Positions 50,394 through 59,066 of a stretch of 64,000 bases of DNA are shown here, piece after piece. Positions within the stretch are counted from its first letter, which is position 1; every line of letters begins with the position of its first letter. This DNA comes from Palsa-504 sp963789225. Its GTDB lineage: Bacteria > Actinomycetota > Actinomycetes > Streptosporangiales > Streptosporangiaceae. The notes beneath the pieces are model-generated. The model did not search any database and was not told the origin of the DNA. It saw nothing but the letters and a program-made list of their open reading frames with translations. A program made the translations under genes and the position numbers. Location: assembly GCA_963789225.1 (NCBI GenBank), contig CAWBKD010000046.1, forward strand, positions 1,116,001 through 1,180,000. The letters run 5' to 3'.

Positions 50394-51215
50394 ATGATGG
50401 CCCTCGTGACCGACGACCCCTTCGCCGCCGCGGCGGCCAGCGCCGCCCGCCTGACCGCCCTGACCGGCCCGCACGACTGCGCGGTGGTCCTCGGCTCGGG
50501 CTGGAAGCCAGCCGCCGACGCGATCGGCGCCACCGAGGCGGAGGTCCCGCTGACCGAGCTGGGCGGGTTTCCCCAGCCCTCGGTGGCCGGTCACACGCCG
50601 ACCGTGCGCTCGGTGACCGCGGGACCGGTGCGCGTGCTGGTCTTCCTCGGCCGGGTCCACCTGTACGAGGGCCTGTCACCGGCCACCGTGGTGCACGGCG
50701 TGCGCACCGCGGTCCTGGCGGGCTGCCGGGTGGTGGTGCTGACCAACGCGGCGGGCGGCATCCGTCCTGGGCTCAGCGTCGGGGAGCCGGTGCTCATCAG
50801 CGACCACCTGAACCTGACCGGCAAATCCCCGCTGACCGGGCCCCCGCCGCCGAGCGGCCAGCGGTTCGTCGACCTGACCGACCTGTACTCACCGCGGCTG
50901 CGGGCGCTGGCCCGCGACGCCGACCCGAGCCTGACCGAGGGCGTCTACGCGATGCTGCCCGGCCCGCACTACGAAACCCCGGCGGAGATCACGATGCTCG
51001 GCAGGCTCGGCGCCGACCTGGTCGGCATGTCGACAGGCCTGGAGGCGATCGCGGCCCGTCAGCTCGGCGCGGAGGTGCTCGGCATCTCGCTCGTCACCAA
51101 CCTGGCGGCTGGCCTGGCCGGGCACGGCCTCAGCCACGCCGAGGTGGTCGAGGCCGGGCAGGCCTCCGCCAGCCGGATGGGCACGCTGCTGGCCGGGATC
51201 CTGCCCCGGGTGTAG
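50394..51215 (+). CDS. Purine-nucleoside phosphorylase
   Basis: This 273-residue trimer-type enzyme phosphorolyses inosine and guanosine. Marks are CAVVLGSGWKPAADAIG (phosphate loop), AGHTPTVRSVTAG, GRVHLYEG, VLTNAAGGIRPGLSVGEPVL, MLPGPHYETPAEI and LVGMSTGLEAIAARQLG. The tandem ATGs at 50394 and 50397 are close, and the first was taken. Divergent from DedA. With DeoC at 62 kb, deoxynucleoside catabolism is covered, though not one operon. Confidence 0.92.
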   Translation: MMALVTDDPFAAAAASAARLTALTGPHDCAVVLGSGWKPAADAIGATEAEVPLTELGGFPQPSVAGHTPTVRSVTAGPVRVLVFLGRVHLYEGLSPATVVHGVRTAVLAGCRVVVLTNAAGGIRPGLSVGEPVLISDHLNLTGKSPLTGPPPPSGQRFVDLTDLYSPRLRALARDADPSLTEGVYAMLPGPHYETPAEITMLGRLGADLVGMSTGLEAIAARQLGAEVLGISLVTNLAAGLAGHGLSHAEVVEAGQASASRMGTLLAGILPRV

Positions 51216-51243
51216 GGGTTCCCGGCTGAGGACGCCGTTCGGG

Positions 51244-52272
51244 CTAAATAAGAACGTGATCGGCGAGCAGCGCGTGATGGTCGGTTCCGTCCAGCGGGTC
51301 GGCGTGCACCACGGCGGCGGCGAGCCGGGGGATCGCGTGGATCAGCGCGTGCTCGGCGCTGACCGCGACGGCGTGCGCCTGGACGACAGAAAGGCTCGGG
51401 TCGACCGAGATCACGCACTCGGCGCGCAGCGTCCGGCCGACCCAGCGCAACCGGACCGGACCGGCGTCCAGCACCCCTGGGGTGGCGCGCAGGGTGGCCT
51501 CGGCTAGTTCGGTCAGCGCCGGGTCCACGCTGTCCAGCAGCCGTCGGCCGACCTCGCGGGCCGCCTGCCACCCGACGGCCAGGATGGCCACCGTGATGAG
51601 CAGGCCCACGACCGGGTCGGCCCAGCGCCAGCCGATCGCCACCCCGCCCGCGCCGACGAGGACCGCCAGCGAGGTGAACCCGTCGGTGCGGGCGTGCAGG
51701 CCGTCGGCGACCAGCGCGGCGGAGGAGATCCGGCGCCCCGTCCTGATGCGGTAGACGGCCACCAGCTCGTTGCCTGCGAAGCCGAGCGCGGCCGCGATGG
51801 CTACGGCGAGCAGGTGCGTGACCGGGTGCGGGTGCAGCAGGCGCTCGACGGCGGCGAACGCGGCCGCCGCCGATGACAGCACGATGACCGCGACGATGAT
51901 CACGCCGGCCAGGTCCTCGGCTCGGCCGTAACCGTACGTGTAACGACGGGTAGGACGCCGCCGGCCGAGCATGAACGCGATGCCGAGCGGGACGGCCGTC
52001 AGCGCGTCGGCCGAGTTGTGCAGCGCGTCACCCAGCAGCGCTACCGAGCCGGACAGCGCCACCACGACGGCCTGCGCGCACGCCGTCGCCGCGAGCGCGG
52101 CTAGCGAGATCCGCAGCGCCCGCATCCCGTCGGCCGAGGACTCCAGGGCTGTGTCGGTCCCGTGGTCGTGCGAATGCGGCCCGACGGCGTGCCGAATCCG
52201 CGCCCAGGTGCCGTGGCTCCCGTGGTCGTGCCGGCGGGGATGATCGTGGTGATGGTCGTGCTCGTGGCTCAC
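51244..52272 (-). CDS. Cation diffusion facilitator with His-rich N-terminus
   Basis: This 342-residue exporter of Zn, Co or Cd has an N-terminus with SHEHDHHHDHPRRHDHGSHG, then helices including ALSGSVALLGDALHNSADAL (HxxxD metal site) and VADGLHARTDGFTSLAVLV (the second HxxxD). The C-terminal dimer domain binds metal. GTG 52272 with GGAAGC was chosen. A palindrome at 52330 lies upstream between this and the divergent DUF3500 gene, a possible metal-sensor site. Confidence 0.88.
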   Translation of the reverse strand: MSHEHDHHHDHPRRHDHGSHGTWARIRHAVGPHSHDHGTDTALESSADGMRALRISLAALAATACAQAVVVALSGSVALLGDALHNSADALTAVPLGIAFMLGRRRPTRRYTYGYGRAEDLAGVIIVAVIVLSSAAAAFAAVERLLHPHPVTHLLAVAIAAALGFAGNELVAVYRIRTGRRISSAALVADGLHARTDGFTSLAVLVGAGGVAIGWRWADPVVGLLITVAILAVGWQAAREVGRRLLDSVDPALTELAEATLRATPGVLDAGPVRLRWVGRTLRAECVISVDPSLSVVQAHAVAVSAEHALIHAIPRLAAAVVHADPLDGTDHHALLADHVLI

Positions 52273-52329
52273 GCTTCCAGGATGACCGGAAAATCCCGTT
52301 GCAGCACATCGACACCAGCCACCCTTGCG

Positions 52330-52360
52330 CTGCTGCGACCTCATCGCAGCAGGGGATAAT
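52330..52360 (+). promoter_or_regulatory. Palindrome and -10 of a leaderless promoter
   Basis: CTGCTGCGA-CCTCA-TCGCAGCAG (52330-52352), 9-bp arms, is followed by GATAAT (52355-52360), seven bases before the ATG at 52368. The spacing suggests the transcript begins at the ATG. The palindrome overlaps where -35 would lie, so a repressor could block both directions. Confidence 0.6.
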
Positions 52361-52367
52361 CACGACC

Positions 52368-53432
52368 ATGACAGGCCACGAGATGACCCACGAGGACCGA
52401 CTGTCGGTGCCGGAGACGGCGGGGCGGATGGCCGGTGCCGCGTCCGCCTTCCTGGCCGGGCTCACCGAGGATCAGCGGAGCCTGGCGTGTTTCCCGTTCG
52501 GCGACGAACGGCGCGACTGGTCGTTCTACCCGATCCCCGACCGAAGCGGCCTGCCCATCGGCGCGCTCGATGACGGCCAGCGCAGGCTCGGGCACGAGCT
52601 CATCGTGACGGGCACCAGCCTGCCCGGGTACACGAAGGTCGTCTCGGTGATGGCCATGGAACACGTCAGGCGCGTGCTCGTCCCGGAGCTGGCCGGGCTC
52701 TTCAATCCCGAGCGCTACTGCTTCAAGGTGTTCGGCGTGCCGGGCGATGACGTGTGGGGCTGGCAGTTCGCCGGGCACCACGTGTCGCTCAACTTCGCCG
52801 TCGTCGATGGCCGGTACGTCTCCCCCACGCCGTGCATGTTCGGCTCATCGCCCGCCCGCTACGGACTGCTCGCGCCCCTGGCCGACGACGAGGAACTCGG
52901 CTACCGGTTCGTGAACTCCCTCGACGACGCGCAGCGGCGCGCCGCGATCATCAACCACCGGCCGCCGCCGGAGATCGCCACCCGGCTGGTCCCCAGGATC
53001 GGCGAGATCGAGCGGCCTGAGGCGGTGTTCTGGGCCGAGCCGGACTACGTGATCAGCGAGGACGAGTGCGACCTGCTCAGCTACGTCCGCTCCAGCCCTA
53101 AGGGCATCGCGGCTACCGACCTGAGCCAGCGGCAGTTCGACGAGCTGACCGAGCTCGTCGGGGCGTTCGCCCGGCGGCTGCCCGACGGGCTGGCCGGGGC
53201 GGCCTTGCATAACCTAGAACGCAATGGAATGGATAGCCTGGCTTTCGCCTGGGCGGGCAGCACCGAGCCCGGGCGGCGGCATTACTTCCGCGTCCAGGGG
53301 CCTGATCTGCTCATCGAGCACGACAACACCCAGGGCAACGGCAACCACATTCACTCCGTGTGGCGGAACCCGGCGGACGACTTCGGCGACGACGTGCTGG
53401 CCGAGCACTACCGCACGCACCACCAGGCTTAG
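52368..53432 (+). CDS. DUF3500 protein
   Basis: This 354-residue protein matches DUF3500: TEDQRSLACFPFGDERRDW near the start, VWGWQFAGHHVSLNFAVVDG in the middle, and HIHSVWRNPADDFGDDVLAE near the end. The conserved His residues suggest a metal enzyme, but no reaction is known. There is no signal peptide. The start is probably leaderless (see promoter). An isochorismatase-like gene follows after eight bases, so they probably form an operon. Confidence 0.85.
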   Translation: MTGHEMTHEDRLSVPETAGRMAGAASAFLAGLTEDQRSLACFPFGDERRDWSFYPIPDRSGLPIGALDDGQRRLGHELIVTGTSLPGYTKVVSVMAMEHVRRVLVPELAGLFNPERYCFKVFGVPGDDVWGWQFAGHHVSLNFAVVDGRYVSPTPCMFGSSPARYGLLAPLADDEELGYRFVNSLDDAQRRAAIINHRPPPEIATRLVPRIGEIERPEAVFWAEPDYVISEDECDLLSYVRSSPKGIAATDLSQRQFDELTELVGAFARRLPDGLAGAALHNLERNGMDSLAFAWAGSTEPGRRHYFRVQGPDLLIEHDNTQGNGNHIHSVWRNPADDFGDDVLAEHYRTHHQA

Positions 53433-53440
53433 GGGAGATC

Positions 53441-53998
53441 ATGACCACACTCGAGAACCGGCCGAACACCGCACTGCTCGTCGTCGACGTGCAGAACGGC
53501 GTCGTGAAGGCGGCCCACCAGCGCAACGAGGTCGTCAGCAACGTCGGCCTCCTGGTCGAGAAGGCGCGGCAGGAACAGATTCCCGTGGTCTGGGTCCAGC
53601 ACGACGACGAGGACCTGCCCAAGGGGAGCGAGGCCTGGCAGATCGTCCCCGAGCTGACTCCCGGTGACGCCGAACCGGTCGTCGAGAAGAACTACGGCGA
53701 CTCCTTCGAGGACACCACGCTCGAGACCGTCCTGTCGGGGCTGGGAGTCGGCCGGCTCGTCGTGGTCGGGGCGCAGACCGATGCGTGCATCCGGTCCACG
53801 CTGCACGGCGCGATAACCCGGGGGTACGACGCGACGCTGGTCAAGGACGCGCACACCACGGAGGACATGACGGCCTGGGGCGCGCCGCCGCCCGACGCGG
53901 TCATCGCGCACACGAACCTGTACTGGACCTACCACTCGGCGCCGGGCCGAAAGGGCGGGACGGTCGAGACCAAGGACGTCGACTTCGGCGCGTCCTGA
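53441..53998 (+). CDS. Isochorismatase-like cysteine hydrolase
   Basis: This 185-residue protein has the catalytic Asp in ALLVVDVQNGVVKA, Lys in PVVEKNYGDSFEDTTL, and nucleophile Cys in VVVGAQTDACIRSTLHGAI. These are the triad of the nicotinamidase/isochorismatase family. GGGGAG precedes the ATG. It follows DUF3500 closely. The substrate is not known. Confidence 0.88.
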   Translation: MTTLENRPNTALLVVDVQNGVVKAAHQRNEVVSNVGLLVEKARQEQIPVVWVQHDDEDLPKGSEAWQIVPELTPGDAEPVVEKNYGDSFEDTTLETVLSGLGVGRLVVVGAQTDACIRSTLHGAITRGYDATLVKDAHTTEDMTAWGAPPPDAVIAHTNLYWTYHSAPGRKGGTVETKDVDFGAS

Positions 53999-54054
53999 GG
54001 CGCGTCCTGAATTGAGCGGTCAGGCGGTGGCTTAGGGCGTGCTGCAGCCTGCGG

Positions 54055-55479
54055 TCAGCCAGTGGCGTAGCGAGCCAGTAGCGGGACGAGCACCTGCGCG
54101 TCGGGGCTGCCCCAGCCGGTGACCGGGTCCCATCCGGGACCCGCCTGGTACCCGGTGATCGTGGTGGGCGGGAACGCCACGGTGTTGTTCCCCGTGGTGA
54201 CGTCGTGGAAGGCCCGGTGGTAGGAGGCGCCGCGGGCGATCTGGTAGATGGCCGGGTTGACGAAGCCCAGGTGGCGCCCCGCGTACTGGTCGGCCAGGGC
54301 GATCAGCGCGGCCCAGATCGGGGCGCTGGCGCTGGTGCCGCCGTGGCTCTGGACCGTGTCCTGGGTTCCGTTGCTGAATACGACCGCCACGCCCGTGCGG
54401 TCGCTGGCATCGGCGGACACATCGGGAACCCCTCGGCTAGCGCCGATCCCAGGGACGCCGGCCTGGTAGGCGGGCCGGGCGAACAACTGGCTGAACCCGC
54501 CGCCGGAGGCCTGGAAGGACCCGCCCTGGTTTCCGGGGTTTCCGGACGCCAGGCCCCACGCCGTTTCGCTGATCCAGGCGCCCGTGGCATGGCTGGCGGT
54601 CAGGCTAGTTCCCCCCGCGGACAGAACGAACGGATCGGAGGCCAGCAGGAGGACCCCCTTGACTGGGGCCACGGGCGCGGTGCCGGTCAGGGCCGAGTAG
54701 AGATCGCACTGATAGGCCGCCGCTCCTATATCGCCCGAGGCGGCGACTACCGTCATGCCACGGTCGACGGCCGCCTGAAGCGCCGCGTTCACGCTGCCGG
54801 CCTGCGCACGGCTCACGCAATGCTCGCCGCCGACCTGTCCCGCAGCGCTGATCGACATGACGCTCCCGAGGGTGGGGCCCAGCTGGAATTCGGCGAGGGC
54901 GGCGGCGACCGCGTCCCGAGTGTTGTCCAGGGATGTTGACGGGAGCAGGAGGATGACGAGCGTGGCGTCTGGGGCGAGTGCGTGCACCAGTTCCACGTCC
55001 AGCACTTCCTCCCCGAAGGCCAGCCAGGGAGAGCTGGCGCCGGCGAGAGTGGTCACGACCCGCATCCGCGCGACCGGAAGGTGGAACAGGTGGTCGAAGG
55101 CCGCCATGTCCTGGCGCAGGTCAGTGATCGCGGGCAGGTCCAGCCGCGCTTCGGCGAGCTCTGGCAGCACCACCGTCTCGCCACGGCCGTCGATCCCGCG
55201 GTCCAGGAGAGGCTTGACTCCGTAGGCCACCTGGAGCTGCTGGGGGCTATAGCAGGTCGTCCCGGAGCCGCAGTTCGCCGTGGAGACCAGGGGCAGGGCG
55301 CCCGGTTTCGCCCTGCCATCCGCTGGGCCGTTCGCTTGGCTGGCCGACAGCGGGGGGCTCGTGGTGCCGCTGACGTGGCCTGCAGCCGGAGCGGACCCGC
55401 AAGCTACCGTCAGCAGGCTAAGCGCCGCCGAGACGGCCACGATCCCCGCACGCCGGGCGATGCCCCGGTGGATGCTCAT
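54055..55479 (-). CDS. Sedolisin (S53) serine protease, lipoprotein, lacking a propeptide
   Basis: This 474-residue protein has a lipobox-like SLLTVACG at about 21-28, a short linker, and the catalytic domain starting at about 75. Sedolisin signatures are the Glu-Asp pair in FGEEVLDVELVHALAPDA (157-161), Asp in TVVAASGDIGAAAYQC, Ser in GGTSASAPIWAALIALAD, and a C-terminal calcium site (FHDVTTGNN, WDPVTGWGSP). Typical members have a propeptide of 150 or more residues, missing here. ATG 55479 was used. Confidence 0.85.
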   Translation of the reverse strand: MSIHRGIARRAGIVAVSAALSLLTVACGSAPAAGHVSGTTSPPLSASQANGPADGRAKPGALPLVSTANCGSGTTCYSPQQLQVAYGVKPLLDRGIDGRGETVVLPELAEARLDLPAITDLRQDMAAFDHLFHLPVARMRVVTTLAGASSPWLAFGEEVLDVELVHALAPDATLVILLLPSTSLDNTRDAVAAALAEFQLGPTLGSVMSISAAGQVGGEHCVSRAQAGSVNAALQAAVDRGMTVVAASGDIGAAAYQCDLYSALTGTAPVAPVKGVLLLASDPFVLSAGGTSLTASHATGAWISETAWGLASGNPGNQGGSFQASGGGFSQLFARPAYQAGVPGIGASRGVPDVSADASDRTGVAVVFSNGTQDTVQSHGGTSASAPIWAALIALADQYAGRHLGFVNPAIYQIARGASYHRAFHDVTTGNNTVAFPPTTITGYQAGPGWDPVTGWGSPDAQVLVPLLARYATG

Positions 55480-55607
55480 CGTGCCCTCCTAGCGTTTTCT
55501 GGCTCCCCGTATTGGGAGTCACGCTAGGTTTCGATCCCCCGGGACCGATATACGGCTGACCGCCGTCTTACCGGGTGTACCTACATACACCCGGACCGTC
55601 CCTGCTG

Positions 55608-57869
55608 CTAGATCGGGTATCGAGTGGGTTCTTTGGTGTACTGGCGGCCGGCCGGGGTGGTCCAGCGGACGGTCCCGTCGGGGAGCTGGTCGACCTGCCA
55701 CCGGGGGTGTTGTTTGACCCGGTGATCATGACGACACTTAGGGTCGCCGTTGCACAGGCAGCTCCGGCCGCCCGCCTCGTAGGGGATGTTGTGCTCGAAG
55801 TCTGCTTGGGCGGCAGGTCGCCGGCAGGTGGGGCCGGTGCAGGTGGCGTACCGGATCTCGGCCAGGTGCCGGAGCATAACCCCGGGGTCGTGGCCGGAGG
55901 CCTCGCGCCGGTGATCACACGGGTCGGTATCGATCGGCTCGACGGTCACGATCAGGTCCCGCTGCCCCGGGACTGCGGTGGACAGCCGCCAGGTCCCGTA
56001 CCCGCCCGGTGGCCCGTGCTCCCGGCTGATCGTGAAACCGGGCTGCGGGTCGGCGGGTTGCGGCGGATCAGGCCCGGCCCGGGCGCCCGGTTTAGCCTGT
56101 TTCGCGGGTTTGCCGACTGGGGCGGGCCGGGCGCAGCCGTGGCCGATGGGGCGGCCGTGCTGGTCGGTGACGGTCAGGCACCAGGTGGTCTTCGGGTTGC
56201 GGGCGGCCGCGGCGGCCAGGTCGCGGGCCAGCCACGGGTCGACCGGGCCGATGCCGGAGGCTTCGCCGGGCCGGTCGGCCAGGCCGACCGCGGTGGCCAG
56301 CGGGACCGTCAGGTTCACCCGGCCCGCGAACCCCGGCGGGATCACTCCCGCCGCGGGCCCGGCGGGCGCTGGACCCGCGGGCTCCCCCGGCCCAGGCCCC
56401 CAGTCGTCCGGGCCGGAGTCGTCCGGGCCGGAGTCGTCCGGGCCGGAGTCGTCCGGGCCGGAGTCGTCCGGGCCGGAGTCGTCCGGGCCGTTACCGTCCG
56501 GGTCGTCGCCGGTGCCGGAGCCTTCCTGGCCGGGGGCGCCGCCCGTACTGTCTGCCCCGGTGCCGCGGCCGCCGCGGCCCGGGCCTGGTGCCGTGCTGCC
56601 GTTCCCGGCGGGGCGGGAGTCCATCCCGAGGAGCAAGTCCAAGTAGGCCCGGGCGCGCAGTTCGTCCATGCTGCCGGCCAGACCCGCCTTGCGCAGCTGC
56701 CGGGCCCACCAGGTGACCCGCTGGTCGGCGGCCAGCACCTCCGCCGGGGGCAGCTCCCGGCCGACCAGCGCGGCGTTCCCGGAGTCTTCCGCCCACCGTT
56801 CCACCCGGGCGTCCTTGGCGGCTTCCTCGCGGCGCTTGCGGGCCTTGTCCGGCGCGACTTGCATCACGGCCCGGGCGATCGCGGCCCGCAGCCCGCCCGG
56901 GGTCAGAGTCCCGGCCCGGTCCAGGACCAGCGCCTCGGCCGCCCGGGCCTCGGCCGGATCGAGGAGCTGGGTGGCGGCGGCGATGATCCGGACCTTGTTC
57001 TCCTGCAGGACACCAGACCGGAACGCCGCCGCCGTGCTTGGCAGCTTGACCGCCAGATCCGCGGCCAGCTCCAGCACCGCCGCCGCCGCCCAGGCGGACT
57101 GGGCCAGTGCCGCAGCCAGCTCATCGCCGGTGAACTCCTCCCACCCGGCCGGCATCCGCGCCGGGCCCTCCGGCGCACAGCCCGGGGCCGGGCGGCGGCG
57201 GATCAGCTCCGCAGCCGCCGCATGCTTACGGGCGCCCGCGTGGGACTGCACCCGGTCCCACGCGCAGATCGCGCCGATCAGCTCATCGTCGGTGACACCG
57301 GGGTAGGTGTCATCCGCACCGGCCGCGTCATCGGCGAAGCTCATCAGGACCAGCCCGCCCGGCGCGGTGTCCAGGGCCAGCCCGGACGCGAACCCGCCCG
57401 CCGGGCCCGGGTACTCCCCCGGGAAGACCTCCGACCCGGGCATGCCCGGACCGCGGCGGCCCGCCGCCGTAGCGGCGCTCGCGGCCAGCGCCCCGGTCGT
57501 GCCCGCCGCCGCTGCCAGCGCGGCCGCCCGGGCCTCGGCCGCGGTGAACTCCCGGCACTCGGCGAGGATCGCGTCCAGGTCCACCTCGCCGGGTAGCGGC
57601 GGGTCCTCCGGGTCGGGGTAGCGGTCCGGATCCGGCGGCTCCTCCCCTACCGGGCGGGCCGCCCACTGCTCGGCGTCCATCCAGTCGGCCCCGGCGGGCA
57701 GCCGCCGCCAGCCCGCCGCCGCGTCCTGGAGGGGGTCGCGCGGCCCGCGGGTCCGCCGGGGGTCCTCCGGCCCAGCGGCACGCCGGGCGGGGTCCTCCGG
57801 CCCAGCGGCACGCCGGGCGGGGTCCTCGTCCCGTCCGGGGCTCGGGGCCGGTCCTGGGGTCATCGCCAC
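55608..57869 (-). CDS. DUF222/HNH endonuclease-like protein (13E12 type)
   Basis: This 753-residue protein has a DUF222 domain (about 195-440; ITDDEL-like VTDDELIGAICAWDRVQS, VLQENKVRIIAAATQLL, RAAIARAVMQVAPDKARKR) and a C-terminal HNH nuclease motif (QADFEHNIPYEAGGRSCLCN then CRHDHRVKQHPRW). A GPDDS pentapeptide repeat and Pro/Gly-rich linkers lie between. These families multiply in actinobacteria and often accompany mobile DNA. The N-terminal PARRAAGPED is also repeated. Confidence 0.83.
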   Translation of the reverse strand: MAMTPGPAPSPGRDEDPARRAAGPEDPARRAAGPEDPRRTRGPRDPLQDAAAGWRRLPAGADWMDAEQWAARPVGEEPPDPDRYPDPEDPPLPGEVDLDAILAECREFTAAEARAAALAAAAGTTGALAASAATAAGRRGPGMPGSEVFPGEYPGPAGGFASGLALDTAPGGLVLMSFADDAAGADDTYPGVTDDELIGAICAWDRVQSHAGARKHAAAAELIRRRPAPGCAPEGPARMPAGWEEFTGDELAAALAQSAWAAAAVLELAADLAVKLPSTAAAFRSGVLQENKVRIIAAATQLLDPAEARAAEALVLDRAGTLTPGGLRAAIARAVMQVAPDKARKRREEAAKDARVERWAEDSGNAALVGRELPPAEVLAADQRVTWWARQLRKAGLAGSMDELRARAYLDLLLGMDSRPAGNGSTAPGPGRGGRGTGADSTGGAPGQEGSGTGDDPDGNGPDDSGPDDSGPDDSGPDDSGPDDSGPDDWGPGPGEPAGPAPAGPAAGVIPPGFAGRVNLTVPLATAVGLADRPGEASGIGPVDPWLARDLAAAAARNPKTTWCLTVTDQHGRPIGHGCARPAPVGKPAKQAKPGARAGPDPPQPADPQPGFTISREHGPPGGYGTWRLSTAVPGQRDLIVTVEPIDTDPCDHRREASGHDPGVMLRHLAEIRYATCTGPTCRRPAAQADFEHNIPYEAGGRSCLCNGDPKCRHDHRVKQHPRWQVDQLPDGTVRWTTPAGRQYTKEPTRYPI
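56403..56492 (-). repeat. 15-bp repeat encoding GPDDS
   Basis: GTCGTCCGGGCCGGA occurs six times in tandem from 56403 to about 56492 inside the DUF222/HNH gene, coding for GPDDS repeats. It is a likely slippage hotspot. Confidence 0.85.
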
Positions 57870-57976
57870 CGCCGTTCGGGGAAATGGTCTTGACTTGATA
57901 CGAACACAGTATCTAATCTGGAGCCTGAACGCAACTCAACACGCAGAAAAAGGGTTCCAATACGTAGCATGGGAGT

Positions 57977-58047
57977 GTGCGCATCGAGGCGTGCCTGGCG
58001 GAGGATCTGGAACGGCTGGATGAGGCGATTCCCGGCGTGAAGATGCG
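57977..58047 (+). pseudogene. N-terminal fragment of a GNAT acetyltransferase
   Basis: From GTG 57977 the frame reads MRIEACLAEDLERLDEAIPG, the typical beginning of GNAT N-acetyltransferases, and then loses similarity within about 25 residues. There is no acetyl-CoA-binding motif downstream before the aldehyde dehydrogenase end. It appears to be the surviving start of a deleted gene. Confidence 0.4.
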
Positions 58048-58118
58048 GCGTGGGCGGCGGGGCAAGGCTGCCACGGAGTCCATGCACGACGTGGCCGGGC
58101 TGCGGGCCGCATGCAAGG

Positions 58119-59066
58119 CTAGGTGCCCGCGGGGTGCCAGACGGTCTTGGTCTCCAGGTAGGCGAGCATGCGGTCCAGGCCAGGACTCTGGATCCAGTCC
58201 TGGTCGGGGTCCCGAGGGCGGAACACGCGCTTGAGGTTCTCGGCGGCGGCCACGGCTAGGTCGTCGGCCAGGGCGGGGGGCGCGCCGCACAGGTCGATGG
58301 CGTTGACGTCCATGTGCGAGGCCAGCCAGGGGGCAATCTCGGCGGTGCGCCCGGTCAGCACGTTGACCACGCCGCCCGGTACGTCCGAGGTGGCCAGCAC
58401 TTCGGTCAGGGACACGGCAGGCAGCGGGTAGCGCTCGCTGGCCAGGGCCACGACCGTGTTGCCCGTAACGATCGCGGGCGCGACCACGGACACGAAGCCC
58501 AGCAGGCTCGCGGAGTCGGGCGCGATCACCGCCACCACGCCGGTCGGCTCGGGCAGCGAGAAGTTGAAGTACGGGCCGGCTACGGGGTTGGCCGCGCCGC
58601 GGACCTGGGCGATCTTGTCCGCCCAGCCCGCGTACCAGACCCAGCGGTCGATGGCAGTGTCCACGACCGCCTCGGCCTGCCGGGCCCCCAGCCCCTCGGC
58701 CGCGCGGACCTCGGCCGCGAACTGCGCGCGGCGGCCTTCGAGCAGTTCGGCGACCCGGTACAGGACCTGGCCCCGGTTGTAGGCGCTCGCGCCCGACCAG
58801 CCCGCGAACGCCTTCCGCGCCGCCGTGACCGCGTCCCTCGCGTCCTTGCGCGAGGCCAGCGCCGCGTTGGCCAGGAACCCGCCCTTGTGGTCGGTCACCT
58901 CGTAAGACCTGCCGCTCTCCGAGCGGGGGAAGGCCCCGCCGATGTACAGCTTGTACGTCTTCCGCACCGCGATGCGGCCAGGGGGGTCAAAGGGGGGACG
59001 GGCAGTCCCCCCTTTGCGGGGGGTCACCGGGGGGTCGTCCCCCGGGGAAAGCGGAGTATCAGACAT
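58119..59066 (-). CDS. Short aldehyde-dehydrogenase-like protein without the catalytic Cys domain
   Basis: This 315-residue protein covers the N-terminal and NAD-binding parts of an aldehyde dehydrogenase: VRKTYKLYIGGAFPRSESGR, VTAARKAFAGWSGASAYNRG, PEPTGVVAVIAPDSASLLGF and TGNTVVALASERYPLPAVSL. The segment with the nucleophilic Cys is absent. It overlaps the full-length gene by eight bases and may be a regulatory or scaffold partner. The N-terminal 30 residues are coded by the palindromic repeat; GTG 58967 is a possible alternative start. Confidence 0.75.
   Translation of the reverse strand: MSDTPLSPGDDPPVTPRKGGTARPPFDPPGRIAVRKTYKLYIGGAFPRSESGRSYEVTDHKGGFLANAALASRKDARDAVTAARKAFAGWSGASAYNRGQVLYRVAELLEGRRAQFAAEVRAAEGLGARQAEAVVDTAIDRWVWYAGWADKIAQVRGAANPVAGPYFNFSLPEPTGVVAVIAPDSASLLGFVSVVAPAIVTGNTVVALASERYPLPAVSLTEVLATSDVPGGVVNVLTGRTAEIAPWLASHMDVNAIDLCGAPPALADDLAVAAAENLKRVFRPRDPDQDWIQSPGLDRMLAYLETKTVWHPAGT
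58981..59047 (+). repeat. G-rich double palindrome, copy 2
   Basis: The forward strand reads stem 1 CAAAGGGGGGAC-GGGCA-GTCCCCCCTTTG (58988-59016, 12 pairs) and stem 2 CCGGGGG-GTCGT-CCCCCGG (59027-59045). It shares the GGGCA loop and layout with copy 1, with other bases in stem 1 that still pair. It lies in the 5' end of the short aldehyde dehydrogenase gene, on the other strand. Confidence 0.75.

Noticed and set aside
57890..57970. SOS (LexA) box upstream of the DUF222/HNH gene
   Set aside because: CGAACACAGTATC resembles half of the actinobacterial box CGAAC-N4-GTTCG but the second half does not match.
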